A stretch of DNA of 64,000 nt from an uncultured Armatimonadota bacterium (GCA_903927025.1 CAIYLG010000002.1:1-64000); one strand, 5' to 3'. Shown: positions 43,196 through 51,180, counted from the stretch's first letter. Numbers and translations: made by a program. Notes: a model not told the origin generated them from the sequence alone.

Positions 43196-44164
43196 ATGAT
43201 CTTGGCGATGACTTTATTGGCCCTGGCCCGGACGCCGAAATTCGGCGCTTGGGTGCTTTTGGACGACGACGGCAAATCCGTATCCCGATTCGAAGAGCAT
43301 GTTTCCTGCTTCGACTCGGTGACCGGACAGTTCTATTCCTGCACCAAGGACGGGTTGGTGGAGCATGTCCAGGGGATAAAGGAAGAGACGTTTAAGAACT
43401 TTGTCGACTTTGCCCACAAGCACCGCGTGGCCGTGTTTGGCCTGGTCGGCGACGGCGGACTGGGGGCGGCTGGAGTGGAGTACTTCCTCAATGACCCCGT
43501 CCGGCGAGAACGCCATGCTCAGGCGCTCGCCGATGCGGCGGTGAAGGACCACCTCGCTGGCATCGACCTGGATTACGAGAGCATGAAGGCGGAGGACAAG
43601 GAGAATTTCAGCCTGTTCGTGGAGGCTTGCGCGGAGAAGCTTCATCAGCGCCACAAGATCCTCACGATCGCCCTCAACGCCAAGGAGCGTGAGCCCGGCG
43701 AGTGGAGCGGGTCCCAATCCGAGGATTACGCCCGAATCGGTAAAGCCGTCGACCGAGCCCGGATCATGACTTATGATGAGCACGAAGAGGGCGGCACCGC
43801 TGGTCCCGTCGCGGACATCGCCTGGGTGAAGCGCGTGATGGACCACACCCTCGCCCTGATCCCCGCCAAGAAGGTGGAGCTCGGCATCCCGATGTACGGC
43901 TACGATTGGTCGCCACCCCACGCTCACGGCATCAACTGGGAGCAGTTCTCCAAACTCCCCGGCGCCGACAAAGCCAGCCGGGACCCATCATCCCAGGAAG
44001 CCATCCTCACCACCCCCAACGGAGGCACCGCCTGGTTCTGCGACGCCATCTCCGAGAAACCCAAAATCGACCTCGCAAGGCAGCTCGGCCTGAGAGGCGT
44101 CTACGTCTGGGTCATGGGCTCCGAAGACCCGAAGTGGTGGGATGTCCTCAAACCCTGGAAATAG
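43196..44164 (+). CDS. Glycoside hydrolase family 18-like protein
   Basis: A 322-aa protein with a short hydrophobic N-terminus that may act as signal or anchor (MILAMTLLALART). The GH18 strand 4 motif appears as GIDLDYES (DxDxE type, with the catalytic Glu), followed by RIMTYDEHEEG on strand 6 and ELGIPMYGYDW on strand 7. It is closest in layout to YaaH/spore peptidoglycan hydrolase or chitinase-like proteins. It probably acts on a beta-1,4 N-acetylglucosamine polymer. It converges on the beta-helix gene with 11 bases between stops. Confidence 0.85.
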   Translation: MILAMTLLALARTPKFGAWVLLDDDGKSVSRFEEHVSCFDSVTGQFYSCTKDGLVEHVQGIKEETFKNFVDFAHKHRVAVFGLVGDGGLGAAGVEYFLNDPVRRERHAQALADAAVKDHLAGIDLDYESMKAEDKENFSLFVEACAEKLHQRHKILTIALNAKEREPGEWSGSQSEDYARIGKAVDRARIMTYDEHEEGGTAGPVADIAWVKRVMDHTLALIPAKKVELGIPMYGYDWSPPHAHGINWEQFSKLPGADKASRDPSSQEAILTTPNGGTAWFCDAISEKPKIDLARQLGLRGVYVWVMGSEDPKWWDVLKPWK

Positions 44165-44175
44165 GGCGGCTCGCT

Positions 44176-45378
44176 TTACTCGCCGGCGCCGATGGCTTGG
44201 TTTTTGATCTTTACCCAGCCTTCCTTCGAATGCCGGTGGGTGGGACGGGCGGGTTGGCGGGCGCCGTCTCCATCGGTGTATCGGGCGGCGACGGGCAGAT
44301 AGGGGAGCCGCGAGGGGCCGGTTCGGGTGTCGGTGTACAGCGTGGTGGGGTCAATCTTGGTTCCGGTGACGGCGTAGCCGGGGGAGATCACATTGCAGGT
44401 CCCGGTGACGGCGGTGAGAGACGAGCTGCTGTCGACCGACACCAGCACCGGGTGGGCCTCCTTCACGTTCTCGATAAGGTTGTTCACCAGGACCGCCTTC
44501 GCGGTTGCCGAGGTGAGGGACAGAACCGCGGAGTGGAAGGGCGTGTTGATCGTGTTGTACAGCAGGTAGATCGTGCCGTCCCGCTGACCGGACTCCTGCC
44601 CGAAGTTGATCACCCCTTTGTTGCCTGTGCAGTCGGGGTCCTTGTTGATCACGTTGCCGAGAAGAACCACGTTCGAGTCGGGCCGCTTCGTGTCCCATGA
44701 GTCGACAAAGTCGCACTCCCGGCTGGAAGCGGAAAAGATCTCACAGTGCTGCACCAGGGTGAAGTGGGCGCGGCTTTTGAGGTTGTGGCCGGTGAGGCTG
44801 TGGTCGATCTGGCAGAAGCGCAGGGTGACGCTGGTGCCGCCGAGGTACAGGTTGTGGTTGTAGCCGGGGTCGCCAGTGTTGCCGTTGTGGTGGATGTGAC
44901 AGTGGTCGATAAGCTGGTTCTCACCCGCATAAGGGTCGCCTTCAATGCCCGCAGACATGATGCCCATATCGCAATCGTGGATCTCGCACTCCAGCACCGA
45001 GCAGTTCTTAGCCGCATTGATCCGCACCCCCGCCCCGTTGAAAGACTTGTTGTGCGCCCCCGTCAGCTCAAGGTTTTGGATAACGACGTGGTCCGCGTTC
45101 GGCTCAACCTGAAAGATCGCCCGAGGCACACTTCCCTGCCCGGAGTACTCAAAGCTCCCCCCATCCAACCGAACCCCTTTCCCAATCCCAATAATCTTGA
45201 GCCCCGAGGTCTTGACCCGCACCGCCGTCCCCGAGTACCCGCTCTGGCGAGGATAAACATCAATCTCATCCCCGGGTGATGCCGCCGCCACCGCATCCTC
45301 AACACGGGTGTACGTATGCCCATCCCCAACCTCCAGCGTCGTCATCGCGTGCGACAGAAACAGAAGGGGGAATAGCAT
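44176..45378 (-). CDS. Secreted right-handed parallel beta-helix protein
   Basis: A 400-aa protein with a short signal (LFPLLFLSHAMT). It begins YTRVEDAVAAASPGDEIDVYPRQSGY, the entry sequence of pectate-lyase-like folds. Beta-helix coils follow, such as VIQNLELTGAHN, CSVLECEIHDCDMGI, NQLIDHCHIHHNGN and VVLLGNVINKD. No pectate lyase calcium or Arg catalytic set can be assigned. The likely role is binding or cleaving an acidic polysaccharide. The C-terminal 60 residues are low in structure. Confidence 0.75.
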   Translation of the reverse strand: MLFPLLFLSHAMTTLEVGDGHTYTRVEDAVAAASPGDEIDVYPRQSGYSGTAVRVKTSGLKIIGIGKGVRLDGGSFEYSGQGSVPRAIFQVEPNADHVVIQNLELTGAHNKSFNGAGVRINAAKNCSVLECEIHDCDMGIMSAGIEGDPYAGENQLIDHCHIHHNGNTGDPGYNHNLYLGGTSVTLRFCQIDHSLTGHNLKSRAHFTLVQHCEIFSASSRECDFVDSWDTKRPDSNVVLLGNVINKDPDCTGNKGVINFGQESGQRDGTIYLLYNTINTPFHSAVLSLTSATAKAVLVNNLIENVKEAHPVLVSVDSSSSLTAVTGTCNVISPGYAVTGTKIDPTTLYTDTRTGPSRLPYLPVAARYTDGDGARQPARPTHRHSKEGWVKIKNQAIGAGE

Positions 45379-45557
45379 GAGCCGAGGTTACCGCGATTCC
45401 TCCGGGCCTCCTTCCTTCCGCTCGCCTACCAGCAAACAGCTTGCCGAGAGGAAGGCGGGGGATGGAGAGTCAGCGCGTTCAGCGCTGGGTGCGTACGATC
45501 AACTTCAGTCCAATTCCAAGAAACGTCCCCTGCGTCTCACCCGTCCTCATTTCGAGG

Positions 45558-45776
45558 ATGCCAAAAAGTCGAGACCCGTGGTTCACCGCCCGCGAAGGCG
45601 GCGCATCTTACTACCCAGTGACCTGGCAGGGCTATGTCGTGCTCATCGGCTATGTGGTGTTGCTGAGCTTGGCGTCGCTTGCCATCTTCAAGAGCTGGGC
45701 GCTCTTCTTCGCCCTCGTCATCGCCCTCTCGGTCGTCCTCGCGATCATCGTCTCCGCCACAAGCTCCGAGTTCTGA
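45558..45776 (+). CDS. Small two-helix membrane protein
   Basis: About 72 aa from ATG 45558 (MPKSRDPWFTAREGGASYYPVTWQGY). The open frame extends to 45441 but the extra residues look non-coding. It has two adjacent TM helices (about residues 26-45 and 48-68). The N-terminal pattern Pro-Trp-Phe, Gly, Tyr-Pro-x-Thr-Trp-Gln-Gly is shared by small uncharacterised bacterial membrane proteins. Function unknown. It converges on the DUF4838 gene with 15 bases between. Confidence 0.6.
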   Translation: MPKSRDPWFTAREGGASYYPVTWQGYVVLIGYVVLLSLASLAIFKSWALFFALVIALSVVLAIIVSATSSEF

Positions 45777-45791
45777 ACGGGAATTTCGCCC

Positions 45792-48008
45792 TTACTTCAC
45801 CGTCAGCTCATCCAAGAAAAACCACGACTTGCTCCCCGCCGCCGAGTGCCAGGCGGGCAGCTCGTGAGTCCCCTCCACGTGCAGGCGGACGAACCGAATC
45901 GGCTTCCCCGAGAGCCGAAACGCGAACGTCTTCACCAGCGGCTGGGCCCGCAGCTCGGGGTCGCAGACAAGCGTGCGGATACCGAGATAGTTCACGCCGT
46001 CCACCGACACCGCACACGACACCGAGGCCGGGTTCAGGATCCAGCTATTGGGGACGCAGATGGAATCCACCGCCACTTCGGTGGCGTGGGTGGGCTTTCC
46101 CAGGTCCAGGGTCAGGTCGCAGTCGACGCCTTCCCAGCCAAGCCACTGGATGCGGAAGTCGTCTGCCCCTCGCACCCCGTTGGTGAGAAGCTTCAGGTCA
46201 CCGTGGCCATATTTGGGCGACGGCAGCGGCATGGCCGTCACCGGTTTCTGGAAGGCATGATTGCCCTCGATCTGCAGGTCCAGCATCCGCTTTTGCACTG
46301 TGTAGAAGTCCGTGGGCGAGAGGTTCGCCTCGTTCACACTGCGCACGTGGTTGGTGGTGCAGGTGTTGTGGAACTCCTCCAACACATGAGCCATGGACGG
46401 GCGCAGCACCGGCTTGCCATGGGTGGAGTCGAAAAAGCCTCGTGGGCCGAACATCTGGTCAGACCCGATGCAGATCATGGCGTAGTCGAGGGGGAGGCGG
46501 GCGACCTTGACGCGCTGCAGGAGCTCCGGGTGCCCGGCGACGCTGGCTTCGGCCTGGTCAAAGAGCTTGTTGTATCGGGCCACGTTTGACGCGGAGAGGA
46601 AGTTGCTTTCGTGCGAAGTCGGCGGCTCATAAATATCCAGCCGCTTTTTGGACTTCGCCAGCTCGGCTTCCATGGTGTGGATATACGTGCGGATGAAGGG
46701 GGCGGCGTGGCCGTAAAAGCCGGTCAGGAAGTCGTCCTCAATCGCCTTCACGTCGGCGTACGGGTTCCACAGGAGTTTTGCGATCAAGTAGCTTTTCAGC
46801 TCGGAGAACTCGTGGCCGAGACTGGTGTTGGTCTGCTGGAACTGCAGGCGCGCGTTGTTCTCATAGAAGAATTTCAGGTTGGGGGCCAGCACCGGGAGGT
46901 TTGGGAAGGGCGCGATGTGGTGGGAAAAGTTGACGGTGTAGTCCCACAGATAGATCTCCGTGCAGATGCGCCCCCAATTCACGAGATCGTCTCGAAAGCT
47001 GGCCGACGTTGGGTCTTGGGAGATCGGCAGGGTTCGGGAGAGCTCAATCGTGCACAGCATGATCTGCACATTGGGGCGTGGCTTCGTGAGCTTGGGTGCG
47101 TGGCGGGAGTACAGGTAGGCGAGGGTGGAGATCGTTTTGTCTGGAAAGTGCTTTGCCACTGCGTTGACATATCTCAGGATGGGGCCAGACGGCGAACCCT
47201 CCTCCGCGATCGCCTTGATGCAGTCCGGGCAGTGGCAGTACGTTTCGTTGTCGTTTTGGCTCACCGACCAAACCTGCTTGTCCGGCTGAGCCGCCATCTC
47301 CCGCTTGAGCGTCTCCACCGCAATCTCGACGTTTTTGGGGTTGCTCGGGCAAAGCTGATCTCGAACCCTTCTGCCATCGACGAGGGCATATAGCTCCGGC
47401 TGCGATGCAAAATACGTTTCGGGAGGCACAAGCCGGTGGAAGGTGTGCACGTAGTACCCCTTGCCAAACATCTCGTCGGTAGTCGTCAGCCGCAGCCAAT
47501 CGACCCAATTCGGGTCCGCCGTGAAGTCACCGTTGATGGTTCGGAAGCTGTTGCGCGGCTGGTCCGTTGTCTCCCCAAGCGGCAAGATCAACCTGCTTCG
47601 CTTAGGAAACACCTGAACCTTGGGGCTGTAATACCTGCACCCGAAGTTCTTCTCGAGGAGGTCGACGACCGCATAAATCGCACCCTTCCGGCTACCGGAG
47701 ATTTTGACCTCGTCGCGGGTCGTCTTGACGAAGAACTCGTCCTTCTCGCCGCCCAAGGATCCAAAGGTGCAAATAGCGACACTGCCTTTCTGTGGCTCAT
47801 CGGTCCAAGTTCGAATAGGCAGCCGCGCTCCGCTCAGCCTCAGCACCGAGCTCTGTAAAATCTGAGCCGCCCGCCGATCATCTTTGGAGGGATTACTGGT
47901 CAGAGCTATATAGGACTTGGCCACCCCACGTTCGACGAGCACGAATCCGTCGTTTCGAGGCACCTCCCGATGCATCATCGCCCCCATCACCAACAACCCA
48001 ATCCACAT
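45792..48008 (-). CDS. DUF4838 protein with alpha-glucuronidase-like N-domain and F5/8-type C-domain
   Basis: A 738-aa exported protein. After a short hydrophobic start comes a GH67N/GH20b-like domain (residues about 25-125). The DUF4838 core follows, with VPPETYFASQPELYALVDGRR, VWSVSQNDNETYCHCPDC and STLAYLYSRHAPK. The last ~120 residues form a discoidin/F5-8 type galactose-binding-like sandwich (CDLTLDLGKPTHATEVAVDS). Related proteins cluster with polysaccharide degradation genes; the catalytic activity is not established. It fits the secreted carbohydrate-active run at 40.7-48.0 kb. Confidence 0.85.
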   Translation of the reverse strand: MWIGLLVMGAMMHREVPRNDGFVLVERGVAKSYIALTSNPSKDDRRAAQILQSSVLRLSGARLPIRTWTDEPQKGSVAICTFGSLGGEKDEFFVKTTRDEVKISGSRKGAIYAVVDLLEKNFGCRYYSPKVQVFPKRSRLILPLGETTDQPRNSFRTINGDFTADPNWVDWLRLTTTDEMFGKGYYVHTFHRLVPPETYFASQPELYALVDGRRVRDQLCPSNPKNVEIAVETLKREMAAQPDKQVWSVSQNDNETYCHCPDCIKAIAEEGSPSGPILRYVNAVAKHFPDKTISTLAYLYSRHAPKLTKPRPNVQIMLCTIELSRTLPISQDPTSASFRDDLVNWGRICTEIYLWDYTVNFSHHIAPFPNLPVLAPNLKFFYENNARLQFQQTNTSLGHEFSELKSYLIAKLLWNPYADVKAIEDDFLTGFYGHAAPFIRTYIHTMEAELAKSKKRLDIYEPPTSHESNFLSASNVARYNKLFDQAEASVAGHPELLQRVKVARLPLDYAMICIGSDQMFGPRGFFDSTHGKPVLRPSMAHVLEEFHNTCTTNHVRSVNEANLSPTDFYTVQKRMLDLQIEGNHAFQKPVTAMPLPSPKYGHGDLKLLTNGVRGADDFRIQWLGWEGVDCDLTLDLGKPTHATEVAVDSICVPNSWILNPASVSCAVSVDGVNYLGIRTLVCDPELRAQPLVKTFAFRLSGKPIRFVRLHVEGTHELPAWHSAAGSKSWFFLDELTVK

Positions 48009-48125
48009 GCCCGAGTTTTACCGGTTCCAAAGAGATTGCGATTTGGAACAGTGGTATAGCCTCGACTCGATGCGAGTGCAACCAGCAACGACGCGAGATC
48101 AAGCCAAAGATGGCCAATCGAGGTT

Positions 48126-48158
48126 CCCTCCACCGCCATGTCCGTGGCGGGCGGAGGG
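48126..48158. repeat. GC-rich imperfect hairpin upstream of the DUF4838 gene
   Basis: CCCTCCACCGCCA faces TGGCGGGCGGAGGG with a 6-base loop and one unpaired base. It lies about 120 bases upstream of the DUF4838 start in the 287-base gap before the tRNA. It may be another extragenic palindrome. Nothing else is recognised in that gap. Confidence 0.4.
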
Positions 48159-48295
48159 CCAGGGAGGGGTGGCGAACCGAACAGCGCCCCTGGCTCCGCA
48201 TTCCCTTAGAAACCCGTAGCTTCCAAAACTCCTGAATTCCCTCAGCACCCCAATTTGAACCCAGCCCCCCGAACCAAGTACACTAGACCCTTCGC

Positions 48296-48371
48296 GGCCT
48301 CGTAGCTCAGGGGATAGAGCGCCTCCGTCCTAAGGAGGGCGTCATCGGTTCGAATCCGGTCGAGGTCGCCA
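48296..48371 (+). tRNA. tRNA-Arg (anticodon CCT)
   Basis: A complete 76-base cloverleaf with encoded CCA. The acceptor 5' strand GGCCTCG (48296-48302) pairs with CGAGGTC (48361-48367), with one G-U pair. The anticodon stem CCTCC/GGAGG encloses the loop GTCCTAA, giving anticodon CCT (AGG codons). The T loop is TTCGAAT. It marks the left edge of the cassette island: four partial copies of a tRNA-Arg 3' half lie downstream. In those copies the acceptor 3' strand is CGAGGCC, which would pair perfectly with this 5' strand. Confidence 0.96.
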
Positions 48372-48731
48372 CTTTTTGAACCTAAGATTGTCTTTTGGCA
48401 TTCGAGATTGCAAGTAATTTCGGTTGTTCTTGGGCAGATATTGGGCTCCCTCCTGCGAACGGAGGGAGCCGGGGTCGAGCACCATCGGGACCAGCAATTC
48501 ATACGATGCCGTTTCCATTCGATGGAAACGGGACTCCTCGCGGCTCCGAAATAATAGTTCCATAGGCAAACGCTTAATTAGGCATCATGTTCAAGCCATG
48601 GTGTCAGCCCGGCTCAATCCCGGTGACAACTGGCAAACATTTAAATAAGATGTTCATGGCCAGAACGGATGGCCGCGAGCATCGATAACTTGCAAGGACA
48701 GAGTTTGGTTAAGGCCGTGGCGAACGCACGT
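48372..48731. other. Left end of the island: non-coding, with inverted attachment arm and hairpin
   Basis: No convincing gene. Four bases after the tRNA CCA, TTTGAACCTAA (48375-48385) is the reverse complement of the TTAGGTTCAAA found before the tRNA-half copies at 49700 and 51200. TTGGGCAGATATTGGGC at 48430-48446 resembles other words of the same arm. A 10-bp perfect hairpin (GGCTCCCTCC, 48444-48453, with 48461-48470) follows. I read this as the inner arm of an attachment site. Confidence 0.55.
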
Positions 48732-48737
48732 TATAAT
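48732..48737 (+). promoter_or_regulatory. -10 box of the first toxin-antitoxin operon
   Basis: A consensus TATAAT lies 20 bases before the GTG start of the antitoxin gene, with GAGAGG as a ribosome-binding site 8 bases before it. The -35 region is weak. Confidence 0.55.
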
Positions 48738-48756
48738 AGTTAGAGAGGCCAAAGCC

Positions 48757-49068
48757 GTGAGAATCAGTCTTAACATTCAGGATCAGAACCTAACACCCGA
48801 GGGAAGGGAGATTCTCATTGGCCTGCTCCACCGCCTGGAAAGGGAGCCAGAGAAGTTCACTGCGGAGAATAGTCTCGTTTCTTCTCTCCCTGAGCCGGAG
48901 GAAGTGATTGATGTGGCTGAATTCTTGCGCAAAGCTCGCGCCGAGCGAAAGCCATTGAAGCCGATCACTCCACAGGAATTCTTTGCGGCGATGCGCGAGA
49001 CAAAAGGCTTCGAAAGCAAGGAAGCCGCACACCAACATATTCAAGAACTCCGCGATGAGTGGGATTGA
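48757..49068 (+). CDS. Putative antitoxin of a PIN-domain toxin-antitoxin pair
   Basis: A 103-aa acidic, mostly helical protein starting at GTG (MRISLNIQDQNLTPEGREIL). The N-terminal ~20 residues form strand-turn-helix material and the C-terminal part (EFLRKARAERKPLKPITPQEFFAAM) could wrap the toxin. I do not recognise a DNA-binding family. The antitoxin call rests on size and on its stop overlapping the start of a PIN-domain gene. It is the first gene of cassette 1, with its own promoter. Confidence 0.65.
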   Translation: MRISLNIQDQNLTPEGREILIGLLHRLEREPEKFTAENSLVSSLPEPEEVIDVAEFLRKARAERKPLKPITPQEFFAAMRETKGFESKEAAHQHIQELRDEWD

Positions 49069-49508
49069 AGGTGTCCCCTTTACGAATCTATCTCGATGCC
49101 GATGGCTTGCTTGACCTAACCACACCGAGATCCCTGGCTGATGACGAGAACGAGCAGAAGATCAGCGATGCCTTGAAGGGCGGTCGGCTTATTTTCGTCA
49201 CGAGCGAGATCGCAGTGCTAGAGACGCTTGTCCATGCCCGCCGGAATGAATATGAGAGAAGACAATCGAGTATCAGGCGCTTCCTCACCCCATCGACTCT
49301 TATCGAAACCAGGCCGGTCAATCTGGAATTGATCGAAGACGCCCTCACCCTTCGTGTCCAGTTCGGACTGAAATCGCCCGACGCCATTCACGTGGCGACC
49401 GGCATTTCCTCCAACTGCAGCGCCTTTCTGACCAAGGACGAAAAGTGGGGCAAACTCGGTCTATCGATTCTCACCGCCAATGACCTGGTTGCTTTGCTGA
49501 AGGATTAG
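49065..49508 (+). CDS. PIN-domain ribonuclease (VapC-like toxin)
   Basis: About 147 aa from TTG 49065 (TTGA overlap with the antitoxin stop); GTG 49059 and GTG 49071 are alternatives. PIN acidic residues are the Asp in RIYLDADGLLDL, the Glu in SEIAVLETLVHAR, the Asp in SPDAIHVATG and the Asp in FLTKDEKW. VapC toxins cut tRNA or rRNA when not held by the antitoxin. The same gene order and TTGA overlap recur in cassette 2 with a different, non-identical pair. It ends about 190 bases before the first tRNA-half copy. Confidence 0.85.
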   Translation: MKVSPLRIYLDADGLLDLTTPRSLADDENEQKISDALKGGRLIFVTSEIAVLETLVHARRNEYERRQSSIRRFLTPSTLIETRPVNLELIEDALTLRVQFGLKSPDAIHVATGISSNCSAFLTKDEKWGKLGLSILTANDLVALLKD

Positions 49509-49600
49509 CGGTCCTCGTCGAACGAGCCGCCGATATCGTTCTCCTCCAAACAAAAAGGCTGGGCCACGATCAAAAGTAGGGACCCAATCGGTCAAGATCT

Positions 49601-49680
49601 GCCCAAACTTTGGGCAGACACACCGATATTAGGCAGCCCTTAGTTACATCCAAATATCTCAATTTAGGTTCAAACTGGCC
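49601..49680 (+). repeat. Attachment-arm repeat before tRNA-half copy 1
   Basis: These 80 bases align without gaps to 51101-51180 with about 61 identities. Both segments lie exactly 100 bases before the TCCGTCC of the following tRNA-half copy. Conserved words are GCCCAAA, GGCAGACACA and ATTTAGGTTCAAA. The GCCCAAA-c-TTTGGGC start is a perfect palindrome here. This fits integrase arm-binding sites. Confidence 0.65.
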
Positions 49681-49699
49681 TTCCTTGACTCGCTTGAAG

Positions 49700-49748
49700 C
49701 TCCGTCCTAAGGAGGGCGCCGGGGGTTCGAGTCCCTCCGAGGCCGCCA
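49700..49748 (+). repeat. tRNA-Arg 3'-half copy 1 (attachment-site remnant)
   Basis: 49 bases running from the anticodon stem (CTCCGTCCTAAGG) through the T arm (GGGGGTTCGAGTCCCTC) to the acceptor strand and CCA. There is no 5' half before it, so it cannot be a tRNA. It separates cassette 1 from cassette 2 and truncates the primase gene on the minus strand. Confidence 0.88.
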
Positions 49749-50262
49749 AACGTTTGGAGAGCAAAGCGTCTTCTTGCCAGGCCGGTCCGTCGAAATCGCA
49801 GGCTAGGAAAACGCAAGTGTCGTCCTCTCGGATGGCATAGGTCTCCAGGACAACCTGGCCACTTAGATGGGCCCTAGCCGCCTCTTTGTCGAGTGCTGGG
49901 AATGCTTGGTTGGGGCATTCCGAGCACTTGACACGTCCATTTGGCGGCTTGCCGCAAATACCTTTGATCCACTCATTTTCGCAAGTCGGCGAGTCTCCGC
50001 TCGTTCCCTTCGCGCGGTTCTCCCAGAGCTTCGGATAGACCGATTCTCGACAGCGAAACATCTGAAGGATAAGTTCGATCTGCGAGTCGATGGTGGTTAG
50101 CGGCTGCCTGGCATTTTCGTGAGCTGGCGACTGGAGGAGAGCCAATTCATGTTCGAGCTCACGCTTCCGTGCCGCAAGGCGAGATAGTTCAGACTCGATT
50201 TCTTCCATGCGGTCGCGGTTCAACGAGTTTATGCTGGTAGGTATCCACTTGGGGTCGGACAT
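49749..50262 (-). pseudogene. Truncated TOTE conflict-system primase (AEP superfamily)
   Basis: About 170 residues remain of a much larger protein. The N-terminus is a coiled coil (IESELSRLAARKRELEHELALLQ). It is followed by the family start region FRCRESVYPKLWENRAKGTSG, then CENEWIKGICGKP and CSECPNQAFPALDKEA, and the first primase strand CVFLACDFDGPAWQED with its catalytic-region Asp residues. Homology stops exactly where the tRNA-half copy begins at 49748; the frame then reads through the tRNA remnant. The rest of the primase and the helicase/nuclease parts expected downstream are absent. A decayed defence gene. Confidence 0.75.
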
Positions 50263-50327
50263 CCGTGAACTGGATAACTGTGATCCGTTCGCTGGATGAG
50301 TTTTCGTTGTAAAATAGGTCAACGCCA

Positions 50328-50579
50328 GTGCAAGCACTTAGAATTGACGCGAACGTTGCCTCCGATCATACGGTGACCATCAAGTTGCCGTCAGACGTTC
50401 CCGTGGGTCCGGCAGAAGTCATTCTTCTCTACAGGGAGTCAACACCAAGGATCGAAACCAGCGGAAACGGTCCGGCGATCTTGAGCGCACTGTCACACAG
50501 TCCGCACCCGTTGGATGGTTTTTGGAAAGGGGCTAGCGACGAAGTCCAAGAGGCGCGGGATGGTTGGGATGCATATTGA
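50328..50579 (+). CDS. VapB-like antitoxin
   Basis: 83 aa from GTG 50328. The N-terminal strand pattern HTVTIKLPSDVPVGPAEVILL is typical of short antitoxins accompanying PIN toxins. The C-terminal part (LDGFWKGASDEVQEARDGWDAY) is an acidic helix likely to bind the toxin. The stop overlaps the toxin start (TTGA). It is divergent from the truncated primase, and a TAAAAT -10-like box lies about 15 bases upstream. Confidence 0.8.
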   Translation: MQALRIDANVASDHTVTIKLPSDVPVGPAEVILLYRESTPRIETSGNGPAILSALSHSPHPLDGFWKGASDEVQEARDGWDAY

Positions 50580-50965
50580 AGGCCTACCTTGATTCATCGG
50601 CCGTTCTAGATTTGCTGGATCCTGGAAGCCTCCGCCATGAACAGGCAAAGAGGACGTTGGAGATCGAACCTCGAACATGGTGCGTAAGCGATTTAGTGCG
50701 CTTGGAGTGCCTGATCCGTCCGATTAGAGCAAAGAACAGAGAAGCGGAAACGGAAGTCCGGGAAGTCTTGGGAAAGATGGAGTGCCTTTCAATTACGTCT
50801 TCGGCTTATGACGGCGCTGCAAACTTAAGAGCCGAGTTTGGCTTGAGAACGCCTGATGCGATCCATTTAGCAACTGCTCTCACCAGCGAGTGTGTAGAGT
50901 TTTGGACTAACGACGAAAAGTTGTTGAGAGTTTCGGCGGGAATAGTATTTCGGACGTTCGCTTAA
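50576..50965 (+). CDS. vapC: PIN-domain toxin VapC
   Basis: About 129 aa starting at TTG 50576 (MKAYLDSSAVLDLLDPG). The PIN catalytic set is visible: the first Asp in YLDSSA, the Glu in LVRLECLIRP, the Asp in TPDAIHLATAL and the Asp in FWTNDEKLL. It is predicted to be an RNA endonuclease neutralised by the overlapping antitoxin. The two PIN proteins of cassettes 1 and 2 share only family motifs, so they are not recent duplicates. Confidence 0.9.
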   Translation: MKAYLDSSAVLDLLDPGSLRHEQAKRTLEIEPRTWCVSDLVRLECLIRPIRAKNREAETEVREVLGKMECLSITSSAYDGAANLRAEFGLRTPDAIHLATALTSECVEFWTNDEKLLRVSAGIVFRTFA

Positions 50966-51100
50966 GACCGGAGCATGTCGACTGGCAACATTTTCGTCAA
51001 CTCCTGACACTGCCCACGTCCGAATGGATTGCCAATTCGAAGCGATCAGTTTTAAACTCCCACTCGCATGGCATCAGTGAAACGGACCTGCCTCGTTTTC

Positions 51101-51180
51101 GCCCAAAGTTTAGGCAGACACATCGATGTTGGGCGGCACTTGGTGGCATTCATACGGGTCGATTTAGGTTCAAATTGGCT
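51101..51180 (+). repeat. Attachment-arm repeat before tRNA-half copy 2
   Basis: The partner of 49601-49680, in the same orientation and at the same distance from the tRNA-half. The palindrome is slightly decayed (GCCCAAA-g-TTTAGGC). The 135 bases between the PIN toxin stop and this arm contain nothing I recognise. Confidence 0.65.

Noticed and set aside
42786-43395. Open frames of 120-137 aa over the intergenic repeats
   Set aside because: They exist in several frames at once because of the repeat units and run into the GH18 gene out of frame.
48242-48569. Minus-strand frames across the tRNA-Arg gene
   Set aside because: They translate the tRNA itself (peptides of the DLDRIRTDD type), a well-known annotation artefact.
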